Assembly (NCBI GenBank): GCA_017354575.1
Contig: JAFMQP010000187.1
Location: 1 to 7,721, forward strand
Source of the DNA: Acidothermales bacterium
Lineage (GTDB): Bacteria > Actinomycetota > Actinomycetes > Streptosporangiales > WHST01
Reading direction: 5' to 3'
Length of the DNA: 7,721 bases
Part shown: in pieces, positions 1 through 6,069 of the stretch
Numbering within the stretch: position 1 is the first letter of the stretch
Layout: each line of letters begins with the position of its first letter
The notes under the pieces: model-generated
What the model was told of the DNA's origin: nothing
Seen by the model: only the letters and a program-made list of their open reading frames with translations
Databases searched by the model: none
Made by a program: the position numbers and the translations under genes

Positions 1-311
1 CGCAGCTGCCCGGACGCGCCCGCGAGCAGCGCCTGCGACAGCACCGGGTAGCGCGTCCGCACGAGCGGATGCGCCGCGAGGTCGCTGTTGCGCACGCCGG
101 CGCCGATGCGCAGCCCGCCGCCGGGAAGCGGGTCGACGCCGTCGAGCGGCAGCGCGGTGACGTCCACGAGCGTGTCTGGACGCGCGACGCCGAGCTTCAT
201 GTGGTCGACCAGGTTCGTGCCGCCGGCGAGGAACACCGCGGTCGGCCGGCTCGCGACAGCCGTGACCGCGGCGCCGACGTCCGCGGGACGCTCGTAGTCG
301 AACGGGATCAC
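1..311 (-). CDS. Molybdenum hydroxylase FAD-binding subunit (PaoB/YagS-like), N-terminal part
   Basis: This is the start of the FAD-carrying subunit of a xanthine/aldehyde dehydrogenase-type molybdenum hydroxylase; the first 103 residues are visible and the gene leaves the window at base 1. In the family this subunit passes electrons from the 2Fe-2S subunit to the final acceptor. The N-terminus (PFDYERPADVGAAV) and the FAD diphosphate-binding motif AGGTNL at residues 29-34 are clear. IGAGVRNSDLA (69-79) and LLAGASGQL (95-103) match the YagS/PaoB branch better than classical XdhB. The GTG start at 311-309 overlaps the TGA stop of the 2Fe-2S gene (GTGA), so the two are probably translationally coupled. 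The molybdopterin subunit is expected further left but is not seen. Substrate cannot be told from this subunit; xanthine, aldehydes or other heterocycles are possible. Confidence 0.93.
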   Translation of the reverse strand, partial: MIPFDYERPADVGAAVTAVASRPTAVFLAGGTNLVDHMKLGVARPDTLVDVTALPLDGVDPLPGGGLRIGAGVRNSDLAAHPLVRTRYPVLSQALLAGASGQL

Positions 312-811
312 GTGGCCACCTCCCTGATCGCCGCGACGATGTTGGCGTACGCGCCGCATCGGCACAGGTTGCCGCTCATCCGTTCCCTGATCTCCTCCTC
401 GGTCGGCTCGACCGGGCCGTTGTCGCCGCTGGTGACGTGGCTGGGCCAGCCTGCCTTCAGCTCCTGGAGCATGCCGACGGCCGAGCAGACCTGGCCGGGC
501 GTGCAGTAGCCGCACTGCAGCCCGTCGTGGTCGACGAAGGCCTGGGCGACCGGGTGCAGCTGCTCGCCGTCGGACAGCCCGCCCGCCGTGGTGACCTCCG
601 CACCGTCGACGGCGACGGCGAACACCAGACAGGAGTTCACTCTGCGGCCGTCCAGCAGCACCGTGCACGCGCCGCACTGGCCGTGGTCGCAGCCCTTCTT
701 CGGCGACGTCACGCCGAGGCGTTCCCGTAGCGCGTCGAGCAGCGTCGTCCTCGTGTCGAGGTCGACGGTGCGCTCGGCCCCGTCGACCCGCAGGGTTGTC
801 CGTGCGTCCAT
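308..811 (-). CDS. Molybdenum hydroxylase 2Fe-2S subunit (PaoA/YagT-like, CoxS family)
   Basis: This 167-residue protein is the small iron-sulfur subunit of a xanthine/aldehyde dehydrogenase-family enzyme and carries two 2Fe-2S clusters that relay electrons from the molybdenum site to FAD. The plant-type ferredoxin cluster uses C41, C46, C49 and C61 (CDHGQCGACT...C). The second cluster uses C100, C103, C150 and C152 (CGYC and CRC). The insert between the last two cysteine pairs (about 115-145) and the lack of extra domains fit the three-subunit PaoABC/YagTSR or CoxS type. No Tat or Sec signal is seen, so it should be cytoplasmic. The ATG at 811 was chosen because the ferredoxin fold begins just after it and a purine-rich GGGGAGGGG lies 8-16 bases upstream; the reading frame stays open much further upstream only as antisense to the next gene. 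It is first in the operon, followed by the FAD subunit with a 4-bp overlap. Confidence 0.95.
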   Translation of the reverse strand: MDARTTLRVDGAERTVDLDTRTTLLDALRERLGVTSPKKGCDHGQCGACTVLLDGRRVNSCLVFAVAVDGAEVTTAGGLSDGEQLHPVAQAFVDHDGLQCGYCTPGQVCSAVGMLQELKAGWPSHVTSGDNGPVEPTEEEIRERMSGNLCRCGAYANIVAAIREVAT

Positions 812-898
812 GCGGGACCCCTCCCCGTGCGGTGGCGCGCCAAACGTCGGCAGCCTAGCGGCCCGTTTCGCCACCCTGGCCCCGGGTAATCGACTGCG
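812..898. promoter_or_regulatory. Divergent intergenic region with interrupted inverted repeat
   Basis: The 87 bases between the divergent 2Fe-2S subunit gene and the decarboxylase must hold control elements for both. GGTGGCG (831-837) pairs with CGCCACC (869-875), and AAACG (842-846) pairs with CGTTT (864-868). The right arm is continuous while the left arm has four extra bases (cgcc). This could be an operator or an imperfect hairpin. On the minus strand TAGGCT (857-852) fits the actinobacterial -10 pattern TAnnnT, but no convincing -35 accompanies it. All promoter assignments here are inference. Confidence 0.4.
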
Positions 899-2359
899 GT
901 GCGACTCGATCACACGCAGGCGCCCGTCCTCGAGGCCGTCGCCGACTACCACAGGCGCGGCGAGCTGCCGTTCACACCGCCCGGCCACAAGCAGGCGCGC
1001 GGCGCCGACCCGCGGGCCCGCGCCGTCCTCGGCGACGCCGTCTACACCACGGACATGCTCGCGATCTCCGGGATGGACGACCGGACGTCGTCGGCGAAGG
1101 TGCTGGACCGGGCCGAGGAGCTGATGGCCGACGCGGTCGGCGCCGAGCACACCTTCTTCACCACGTGCGGCAGCTCGCTGTCGGTCAAGAGCGCGATGCT
1201 CGCGGTCGCCGGGCCGCACGAGAAGCTGATCGTCGGCCGGGACGCGCACAAGTCGGTGATCTCGGGACTGGTGCTGAGCGGCATCGACCCGGTGTGGGTG
1301 TCGCCGTCGTGGGACGCCGATCTGCACCTCGCGCATCCGCCGTCGCCGGCGGCGTTCGCCCAGGCGTTCGAACGCGATCCCGACGCGCGGGGGGCGCTGG
1401 TCGTCTCCCCCACTCCCTACGGCACGTGCGCCGACCTCGCGGCGATCGCGAAGGTCTGCCACCGGTACGGCGCGCCGCTGATCGTGGACGAGGCGTGGGG
1501 CGCGCACCTGCCCTTCCATCCCGACCTGCCGGCGTGGGCGATGAACGCCGGCGCCGACGTCTGCGTCACCAGCGTGCACAAGATGGGCGCCGGGCTGGAG
1601 CAGGGCTCGGTGTTCCACCAGCAGGGCGAGCTCGTCGACCCCACCGTGCTGCGGTCGCGCGCCGACCTGCTCGGCACGACGAGCCCGTCCGTGCCGATCT
1701 ACGCCGGGATGGACGCATGGCGCCGGCAGATGGTGGAAAGCGGCCGGGAGCTGCTGCAGGCCGCCATCGACCGCGCGTTCCGAGTACGCGACGCGATCGA
1801 GGCGATCCCGGGAATGCACGTGCACGGCGCCGAGTTCCTCGGCCCGGACCGCGCGTACGAGCTGGACCCGTTGCAGGTGATCGTGGACGTCTCAGGACTG
1901 GGCTGCACCGGATACCACGCCGCCGACTGGCTCCGTGAGACGCACGCGGTCAACCTGCACCTGTCGGACCATCGGCGTGCGAGCGTTCAGCTGACGTTCG
2001 CCGACGACGACACGACCGTCACCGCGCTGCTCGACGGCATGCACGACCTGGCGAAGCATGCGCCGGAGTGGGACGACGCGGTCGTCGAGGTGCCCGAGCC
2101 GGGCCAGCTGATGAACGAGCAGGCATGCCTGCCGCGGGACGCGTACTTCGGGCACGTCGAGCAGGTACCAGCCGACCGCGCCGTCGGCCGGGTCAGCGCG
2201 GAGATGCTGACGCCGTACCCGCCCGGCATCCCCACGATCCTGCCCGGCGAGCAGGTGACCTCGCCGGTCGTCCGGTACCTGCGCACCGGTCTCGCCGCCG
2301 GGATGGTGGTGCCCGACGCCGCCGACCCGTCGCTGGAGACGCTGCGCGTACTGGTGTGA
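899..2359 (+). CDS. Orn/Lys/Arg decarboxylase family protein (PLP fold type I, short SpeA-like form)
   Basis: This 486-residue protein belongs to the Orn/Lys/Arg decarboxylases that use pyridoxal phosphate to turn a basic amino acid into agmatine, cadaverine or putrescine. The N-terminus has the family signature FTPPGHKQ (25-32). The cofactor pocket is visible as DEAWGAH (197-203, with D197 near the pyridine nitrogen) and SVHKMGAGLEQGS (225-237), in which K228 is the expected Schiff-base lysine. The C-terminal domain carries PYPPGIP (439-445), typical of the family. The length matches the short Bacillus-type enzymes that lack the N-terminal wing domain of the large E. coli forms. Which amino acid it uses cannot be decided. 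The GTG at 899 is favoured because conserved sequence starts within about 20 residues of it; no Shine-Dalgarno is seen, and a TAAT element at 887-890 would suit leaderless transcription. It is divergent from the molybdenum hydroxylase genes and followed after 28 bp by the pucR remnant. Confidence 0.93.
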   Translation: MRLDHTQAPVLEAVADYHRRGELPFTPPGHKQARGADPRARAVLGDAVYTTDMLAISGMDDRTSSAKVLDRAEELMADAVGAEHTFFTTCGSSLSVKSAMLAVAGPHEKLIVGRDAHKSVISGLVLSGIDPVWVSPSWDADLHLAHPPSPAAFAQAFERDPDARGALVVSPTPYGTCADLAAIAKVCHRYGAPLIVDEAWGAHLPFHPDLPAWAMNAGADVCVTSVHKMGAGLEQGSVFHQQGELVDPTVLRSRADLLGTTSPSVPIYAGMDAWRRQMVESGRELLQAAIDRAFRVRDAIEAIPGMHVHGAEFLGPDRAYELDPLQVIVDVSGLGCTGYHAADWLRETHAVNLHLSDHRRASVQLTFADDDTTVTALLDGMHDLAKHAPEWDDAVVEVPEPGQLMNEQACLPRDAYFGHVEQVPADRAVGRVSAEMLTPYPPGIPTILPGEQVTSPVVRYLRTGLAAGMVVPDAADPSLETLRVLV

Positions 2360-2387
2360 CCCCACAGGGACCGGGCACGATGGCGGC

Positions 2388-2876
2388 GTGGACGGTGGTG
2401 CGGACGTTCGGCAGCCGGACCCCGGCAGCGTCTCGGTGCGTGAGACCCTCGGGTTCGAGATGCTCGCCGAGGCCCGGGTGCTCGCGGGCACAAGGGGCCT
2501 GGACCGGCGGGTGCAGCGGCTCAGCGTGATGACCGTCCCGGACATCGTCCGCTGGACCAAGGACCACGAGCTGCTGCTGACCACGGGCTATCCGCTGCCG
2601 AACGCGCCACAGGAGCTGGTGAAGCTGCTCACCGAACTCGACGCGCGCGGCGTCGCCGCGGTGGGCGTCAAGTACGGCTCGTACGGCCCCGGCATCCTGC
2701 CCGAGGCGCTCGACGCCGCGGACACGCTCGGCCTGCCGATCATCGACATACCAGAGGCGGTGGCGTTCGACGACCTGTTGAGTCACGTCCTGTCCCACAT
2801 CGTGAACAGGCAGGCGGACGCGACTACCCGGAGCCGGGCGCGTTCTACCGCAAGGACGGCGTGCTCGGCGGCGTGA
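2388..2876 (+). pseudogene. Truncated PucR-family regulator (N-terminal sensor domain only, frame-shifted tail)
   Basis: Residues 17-144 of this 162-residue frame match the N-terminal domain of PucR-type transcriptional regulators. Visible hallmarks are LAEARVLAG (26-34), VPDIVRW (50-56), ELLLTTGYPL (61-70) and LPIIDIPEAVAFDDLL (116-131), ending at HIVNRQAD (137-144). Full PucR proteins continue with a GGDEF-like middle domain and a C-terminal helix-turn-helix and are usually 400-550 residues. Both are missing here. After about base 2820 the frame reads out-of-frame permease codons, producing a basic tail that ends at TGA 2874-2876. The GTG at 2388 is the likely start, with GTG 2436 as an alternative closer to the domain. 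A product could be made, but it could not bind DNA by the usual HTH. The family usually controls purine, pyrimidine or amino-acid catabolism. An assembly or sequencing artefact cannot be excluded. Confidence 0.85.
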
Positions 2877-3091
2877 AGTGGGCAGGGCCGCTGTCGTTCG
2901 TCCTGGGCATCGTGGTGTCGATCCCGTTCATGGCGACGAACCTCTACGTCGGCCCCATCGGGCACGCGCTCGACGGCGCCGACCTGAGCTACTTCGTCTC
3001 GTTCGTCGTCGCGGGCGTGGCATACGCGATCGTCGCCAGGCCCGCCACCCGCGTGGTCACCGCGACGGACAGGGCGACGGCCGCACCGTAG
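2822..3091 (+). pseudogene. NCS1-type nucleobase permease, C-terminal remnant
   Basis: Read in the frame that ends at TAG 3089-3091, the sequence from about 2822 (DYPEPGAFYRKDG) looks like the last 89 codons of a nucleobase:cation symporter-1 permease, the family that imports uracil, cytosine, allantoin, hydantoins or thiamine precursors. Two hydrophobic stretches are visible, about 2882-2938 (GPLSFVLGIVVSIPFMA) and 2983-3040 (LSYFVSFVVAGVAYAIVA). They are joined by NLYVGPIGHALDGADLS, which matches the loop before the last helix of these transporters. A full protein has about 12 helices and 450-500 residues, so over 80 percent is missing, including the substrate-binding helices. A GTG at 2861 could start a 76-residue peptide, but it has no clear ribosome site. 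The upstream neighbour in the fused sequence is the broken pucR gene, in another frame. Confidence 0.8.
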
Positions 3092-3093
3092 CG

Positions 3094-3145
3094 CGACGAG
3101 GCCCGCGGGGGACTCCCCTGCCGAGTCCCCCGCGGGCACTCCTCG
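3094..3145. terminator. Strong hairpin between convergent genes, probably bidirectional terminator
   Basis: Bases 3101-3115 (GCCCGCGGGGGACTC) and 3123-3137 (GAGTCCCCCGCGGGC) form a perfect 15-bp stem with a 7-base loop. With one mismatch and a one-base bulge the stem extends to 3094 and 3145. It lies just after the permease remnant (+) and just beyond the stop of the DivIVA-like gene (-), so it can end transcripts from both sides. There is no U-tract, which is common for actinobacterial terminators. Confidence 0.85.
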
Positions 3146-3154
3146 GGCGCGGTC

Positions 3155-3823
3155 CTATCGCCCCATGTGCAGCCGGTGGTCCGGGCCGACGCTCGGTGCG
3201 GCGCCGCCTGCCGGCGGCTGCCACGACACGTCGGGTCGGACCTCCGCGCCAGGACGCGGCAGCCGGTCCAGCTTGTCGACCTCGGCGGTGAGCGCCTCGA
3301 GGACGGAACGGAGCTGCACCTGCGCGACGCGCGCGTACGTGCGCACGTACTCGACCTCGGGGATCGGCTCGCCGCCACGCTCCACGGACCCGGGCGCCGG
3401 TAGCCCCTGGGTGGTCTGCGACGCCATCTCGTGGGCACGCTGGAGGATCTCGCGGTACTGCTCGCGCGCGGTGTCGACGAGGTCGCGGGCGTACGCCTCC
3501 GCCTCGGCCACGGCGTTGTCGGCCGACTGCTGCGCCCGGCTGAGCAGCGAGACCGCGCGGACGCTGACCTCCATGCGGGACTCTTCGCTGCCGTCCTCCC
3601 CGCCGCCCTGCTGACGGAGCTTCTCGTTCTCGGCACGGAGCCGGCCGATCTCCTCGTGCAGAGCACCCCGCTCCCGCTCGATGGCCTCGACGCGGTCGGC
3701 GGCGTGGGCGAGCAGGCCGTGCACCTGGTCGCGGTTGTAGCCGTTACGAGCCTGGTCGAACCGCGCGGACCGCAATGCGGCGGCGGACGGTCCGCCACCC
3801 GTGGTGGTCATGTCGGTCGTCAT
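3155..3823 (-). CDS. DivIVA-domain coiled-coil protein
   Basis: This 222-residue protein is mostly predicted helix. Residues 22-45 (FDQARNGYNRDQVHGLLAHA and on) resemble the N-terminal DivIVA core, which in the family binds curved or polar membranes and has an F...GY..D.V..L pattern. Coiled-coil heptads follow at about 38-72, a second helical stretch at 84-138 rich in Ala and Glu, and a third at 158-188 (YVRTYARVAQVQLRSVLEAL). The C-terminal ~35 residues are Pro/Gly-rich and likely disordered. There is no membrane segment or signal peptide. It is much shorter than Wag31-type polar growth proteins and lies outside a division cluster, so it is probably a paralogue of unknown task. The ATG at 3823 overlaps the flavohemoprotein stop (ATGA), implying translational coupling; ATG 3811 is an alternative start. 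It is last in the globin operon. Confidence 0.8.
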   Translation of the reverse strand: MTTDMTTTGGGPSAAALRSARFDQARNGYNRDQVHGLLAHAADRVEAIERERGALHEEIGRLRAENEKLRQQGGGEDGSEESRMEVSVRAVSLLSRAQQSADNAVAEAEAYARDLVDTAREQYREILQRAHEMASQTTQGLPAPGSVERGGEPIPEVEYVRTYARVAQVQLRSVLEALTAEVDKLDRLPRPGAEVRPDVSWQPPAGGAAPSVGPDHRLHMGR

Positions 3824-4986
3824 CGATTGTCACCAGCCTGTGCCACGCGTGTCTCCGTGGAGTCGAGGTTCTCGAAGAGTTCATAGCGGATGTCCGTCTC
3901 CGAATGGCCGGCACCGACCAGCTGTGCCACCGTGTGCTCGACCATCGCGGTCGGCCCGCAGACGAGGCTGGTGCACTCGCGCGGCCCCGGATGGCGGGCC
4001 GCCACGGCTCCGACCAGCCCCCGGACGCCCGGATAGGACGTGTCGTCGGAGATGACCGGCGTGTAGTCGAACCAGGGCCGACTGGCGAGTTGGCTCAGCA
4101 ACTGGTGCTCGTAGAGGTTCCAGGCCCAGCGGGCACCGTGGTACAGGTGGACCCGCGGTGCCCTGCCGGTGTTCGCCCACGCGCGGTCCAGGTGCTCGAT
4201 CACGGCACGCAACGGCGCGAGGCCCGTGCCGCCCGCGACCAGGAGCAGCGGCCGCCCGTCGTTCGCGTCGGGCAGGGTCAGCCGGTCGCCGACCGGTGCG
4301 CCCATGCGGACGCGGTCACCCGGCTTGAGCGACCTGCTGATCGACGTGCTGACCTGCCCGCCCGCGACGAGCTGCACGTGGATCTCGACCGTGCCGTCCT
4401 CCCGGGGAGCGTTGGCCGGACTGTAGTAGCGCCACAGCCGCGGCCGCGCCGGTATCTCCATGGCGAACGACTGGCCGGGCTCGTAGCTGAAGGGCAGTTC
4501 GGGCCGCAGCTGCAGCACGGTGACGTCGAGCGTACGGCGCTCGGCGGAGACGACCTCGGCCGACCACCACGCCGGCTCGGTCTCCTCCGACTGCTCGGCG
4601 GCGGTCACCATCACCTTGGCGATGAGGCCGTACGCCTCGGCCCAGTCCGTCGCCAGCTGCTGTGTCCACGCCGCCCCGAGGAAGTGCTGCAGCGTCACCA
4701 GCAGTGACGCGCCGACCGCCGGATAGTGCTGTGCGACGACCTCGAACCTGCGGTGGTCACGGCCGAGCTGCTCGATGAACGGCGTCACCTCGCCCAGCTT
4801 GTCCACGTTGCTCACGACGCGGCCGAGCGCGCTCACCAGCTTGTCGCGCTGGGCCGCCATCGATACCGGGAACATCTCCCGGAGCTCGGGATGGTTGAGG
4901 AACAGGTGGGCGTAGAAGAAATGGGGGACCTCGTCACCGGACTTCGCCACCACCGCCCAGCTGTCCTGCAGCGCGCGGGTGTCCAT
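3820..4986 (-). CDS. hmp: Flavohemoprotein (globin fused to FAD/NAD reductase), probable nitric oxide dioxygenase
   Basis: The 388 residues hold a globin domain (about 1-137), a ferredoxin-reductase-like FAD domain (about 140-240) and an NAD(P)H domain (about 245-375). This is the layout and length of Hmp, which oxidises NO to nitrate with O2 and NAD(P)H in the cytoplasm. By alignment from memory with E. coli Hmp, Y25 is the B10 tyrosine, Q46 the E7 glutamine, H78 (GRDHRRF) the proximal haem ligand and Y88 its partner. The glutamate of the proximal triad is not exactly aligned; E131 is the nearest candidate. RYYSPANAP (186-194) is the FAD-binding RxYS motif, AGGTGLAP (251-258) the nucleotide-binding loop, and CGPTAM (343-348) with YELFEN (368-373) the C-terminal hallmarks. 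The gene follows the truncated hemoglobin after 4 bp, with GGAGGA inside the end of that gene as ribosome site, and overlaps the DivIVA-like gene by 4 bp. Confidence 0.92.
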   Translation of the reverse strand: MDTRALQDSWAVVAKSGDEVPHFFYAHLFLNHPELREMFPVSMAAQRDKLVSALGRVVSNVDKLGEVTPFIEQLGRDHRRFEVVAQHYPAVGASLLVTLQHFLGAAWTQQLATDWAEAYGLIAKVMVTAAEQSEETEPAWWSAEVVSAERRTLDVTVLQLRPELPFSYEPGQSFAMEIPARPRLWRYYSPANAPREDGTVEIHVQLVAGGQVSTSISRSLKPGDRVRMGAPVGDRLTLPDANDGRPLLLVAGGTGLAPLRAVIEHLDRAWANTGRAPRVHLYHGARWAWNLYEHQLLSQLASRPWFDYTPVISDDTSYPGVRGLVGAVAARHPGPRECTSLVCGPTAMVEHTVAQLVGAGHSETDIRYELFENLDSTETRVAQAGDNR

Positions 4987-4990
4987 CGGC

Positions 4991-5383
4991 TCAGTCCTCC
5001 GCTGTGACGACGTCCGACTGGCTCGCCGCCAACGCGTCGACCACGTGGCTCACCACGTCAGGCGGCGCACCCGCCTCCTCCAGCGCCTTGACGAGGTGCT
5101 CGACCACGGCCGCGAAGTCACTGGGCCGGATGCCGAGATCGGCGTGGGCCGCACGCAGCTCCTGGCCCTCGTAGTCGACCGGGCCACCCATGACCTGCGA
5201 GATCAGCTGCGCCTGGTGTCGCTTCAACCGGCTCATGTCGATGCCGGCGAAGAACGGGGCGAGACGGTCGTCACCGAGTACCAGCTCGTAGAACCGGTTG
5301 ACCACCGCGCGGATCGCGGGCGCGCCACCGACCCGGTCGTAGTCGCTCGCCGGGGCACGTTCCTGCGTCGTGTGTTCGGACAT
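4991..5383 (-). CDS. glbN: Group I truncated hemoglobin (GlbN-like)
   Basis: This 130-residue protein is a 2-over-2 truncated globin of group I, the class of M. tuberculosis trHbN, which binds O2 and NO tightly and acts as an NO dioxygenase. The opening YDRVGGAPAI (15-24), the phenylalanine pair PFF (43-45), SRLKRHQ (51-57) and MGGP (65-68) match the family. Y32 is the B10 tyrosine, Q57 corresponds to the distal E11 glutamine of trHbN, and H80 (RAAHADLGI) is the proximal haem ligand. A short polar N-terminal tail of about 14 residues precedes the fold. The ATG at 5383 is supported by GAGGAG about 12 bases upstream. It is first in a three-gene operon with the flavohemoprotein, which could also serve as a reductase for related globins; that partnership is inference. 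Confidence 0.92.
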   Translation of the reverse strand: MSEHTTQERAPASDYDRVGGAPAIRAVVNRFYELVLGDDRLAPFFAGIDMSRLKRHQAQLISQVMGGPVDYEGQELRAAHADLGIRPSDFAAVVEHLVKALEEAGAPPDVVSHVVDALAASQSDVVTAED

Positions 5384-5558
5384 CGGGGATAGGGGCTCCT
5401 CTACGGCTACTGCTACTGCTCGATCCCCCGGCGACCCCTTGGTACCAGTTCGCCGACTACGCCCGCAAACGAACCCCTACACGGCGACGGTAGGTGAGGC
5501 ACGCTGCGTCCAGGCGACCGTACGTGAGGTAAGTACAGCGGGCCGCGTCCGAGGCCGG
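5384..5558 (-). promoter_or_regulatory. Probable promoter region of the globin operon
   Basis: These 175 bases separate the truncated hemoglobin start from the end of the upstream SRPBCC gene and hold no credible gene. They contain the two 17-bp direct repeats listed separately, an 8-bp palindrome TGGTACCA (5440-5447), and a short hexamer run (CTACKG three times, 5401-5418) in the likely untranslated leader. The ribosome site GAGGAG sits near 5396-5401. I found no convincing -10/-35 pair and no clear NsrR- or DevR-type operator by eye, so the exact promoter is not assigned. Confidence 0.5.
5483..5529. repeat. Two 17-bp direct repeats, 30 bp apart
   Basis: GGCGACGGTAGGTGAGG (5483-5499) and GGCGACCGTACGTGAGG (5513-5529) agree at 15 of 17 bases and start exactly 30 bp apart, about three helix turns, so both would face the same side of DNA. 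They lie 100-146 bases upstream of the truncated hemoglobin start codon. Tandem boxes with this spacing are typical of activator or repressor binding sites; no regulator is identified. Confidence 0.6.
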
Positions 5559-5996
5559 TCAGCCCCCGAACCTGGCCTGCAGCGCGGCGATGCCGGAGCC
5601 GTAGACGCCGTCGGCGTACTGCTCGACCAGGCCGGCCTCGTCGGCGGCCTCGGCGTCGAACCAGGCGTACCACTCGACGAACGCGTGCCCGGTGTCGGTC
5701 ACCGGTGCGACGCGGATCGTGGAACGGTACGTGCGCACCGGGAACGGTCCCGGGTCGGTGAACTCGTACGTGTACGAGCGGTCGACGTCGTCGAGGGTCA
5801 TCAGGCGTTCCCCGACGGCGCCGCCGCCGTCGAGGGCCAGCCTCCGGACCGCGCCCACGACGAGGTTGGTGCCCTGCTCGATCTCGCTGCCGGCGATCGC
5901 CGGGTGCCAGGACGGCAGGCCGTCGAAGTCGCGGACCACCGCCCACACCTCGTCGGCCGACGCCGGCACCACACCGCTCGCGTACGCTCTGGCCAT
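5559..5996 (-). CDS. SRPBCC family protein (polyketide cyclase/dehydrase-like ligand-binding fold)
   Basis: The 145-residue protein has the START/Bet v1-like SRPBCC pattern: an opening strand, SADEVWAVVRDFDGLPSWHP (13-32) as the helix-and-loop hallmark, then alternating strands such as VGAVRRLAL (47-55), ERLMTLDDVDRSYTYEF (63-79) and AFVEWYAWFDAE (105-116), and a long C-terminal helix (YADGVYGSGIAALQARF, 127-143). Such proteins bind small hydrophobic ligands or act as cyclases; the ligand here is unknown. The ATG at 5996 is supported by AGGAGG five bases upstream; the frame stays open for another 58 codons but that part is antisense to the paiB-like gene. It has no signal peptide. It is divergent from the paiB-like gene and lies upstream of the globin operon on the same strand, separated by 175 bp, so it is probably transcribed separately. 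Confidence 0.9.
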   Translation of the reverse strand: MARAYASGVVPASADEVWAVVRDFDGLPSWHPAIAGSEIEQGTNLVVGAVRRLALDGGGAVGERLMTLDDVDRSYTYEFTDPGPFPVRTYRSTIRVAPVTDTGHAFVEWYAWFDAEAADEAGLVEQYADGVYGSGIAALQARFGG

Positions 5997-6069
5997 CGCC
6001 GCCTCCTGTGGCCCGACCCGTTGCCGATCCCAACGTAGTCTTGCGGGGAGCGTCGAGAAAGGGCAGCCG
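5997..6069. promoter_or_regulatory. Divergent promoter region between SRPBCC and paiB-like genes
   Basis: This 73-bp gap holds the ribosome site of the SRPBCC gene (AGGAGG on the minus strand, about 6002-6007) and a GAGAAAGGG before the paiB-like ATG. TAGTCT (6036-6041) on the plus strand and TACGTT (6037-6032) on the minus strand both fit TAnnnT, so overlapping divergent -10 elements are possible. Neither has a clear -35, so these assignments are weak. Confidence 0.35.

Noticed and set aside
308..1825. A 505-codon open frame on the minus strand ending in the 2Fe-2S subunit, suggesting a long N-terminal extension.
   Set aside because: The extra ~338 codons are antisense to the well-conserved decarboxylase and have Arg/Gly/Val-rich low-complexity composition typical of GC-rich shadow frames. 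The ferredoxin fold and a ribosome site support the ATG at 811.
2380..2529. ATG 2380 as start of a separate gene after the decarboxylase.
   Set aside because: Its frame gives Arg/Gly-rich nonsense, whereas the frame from GTG 2388 encodes a recognisable PucR domain.
2861..3091. A stand-alone 76-residue two-helix membrane protein from GTG 2861.
   Set aside because: Permease-like sequence continues in frame upstream of 2861 (FYRKDG), no ribosome site is evident, and the segment is best read as the end of a broken NCS1 permease.
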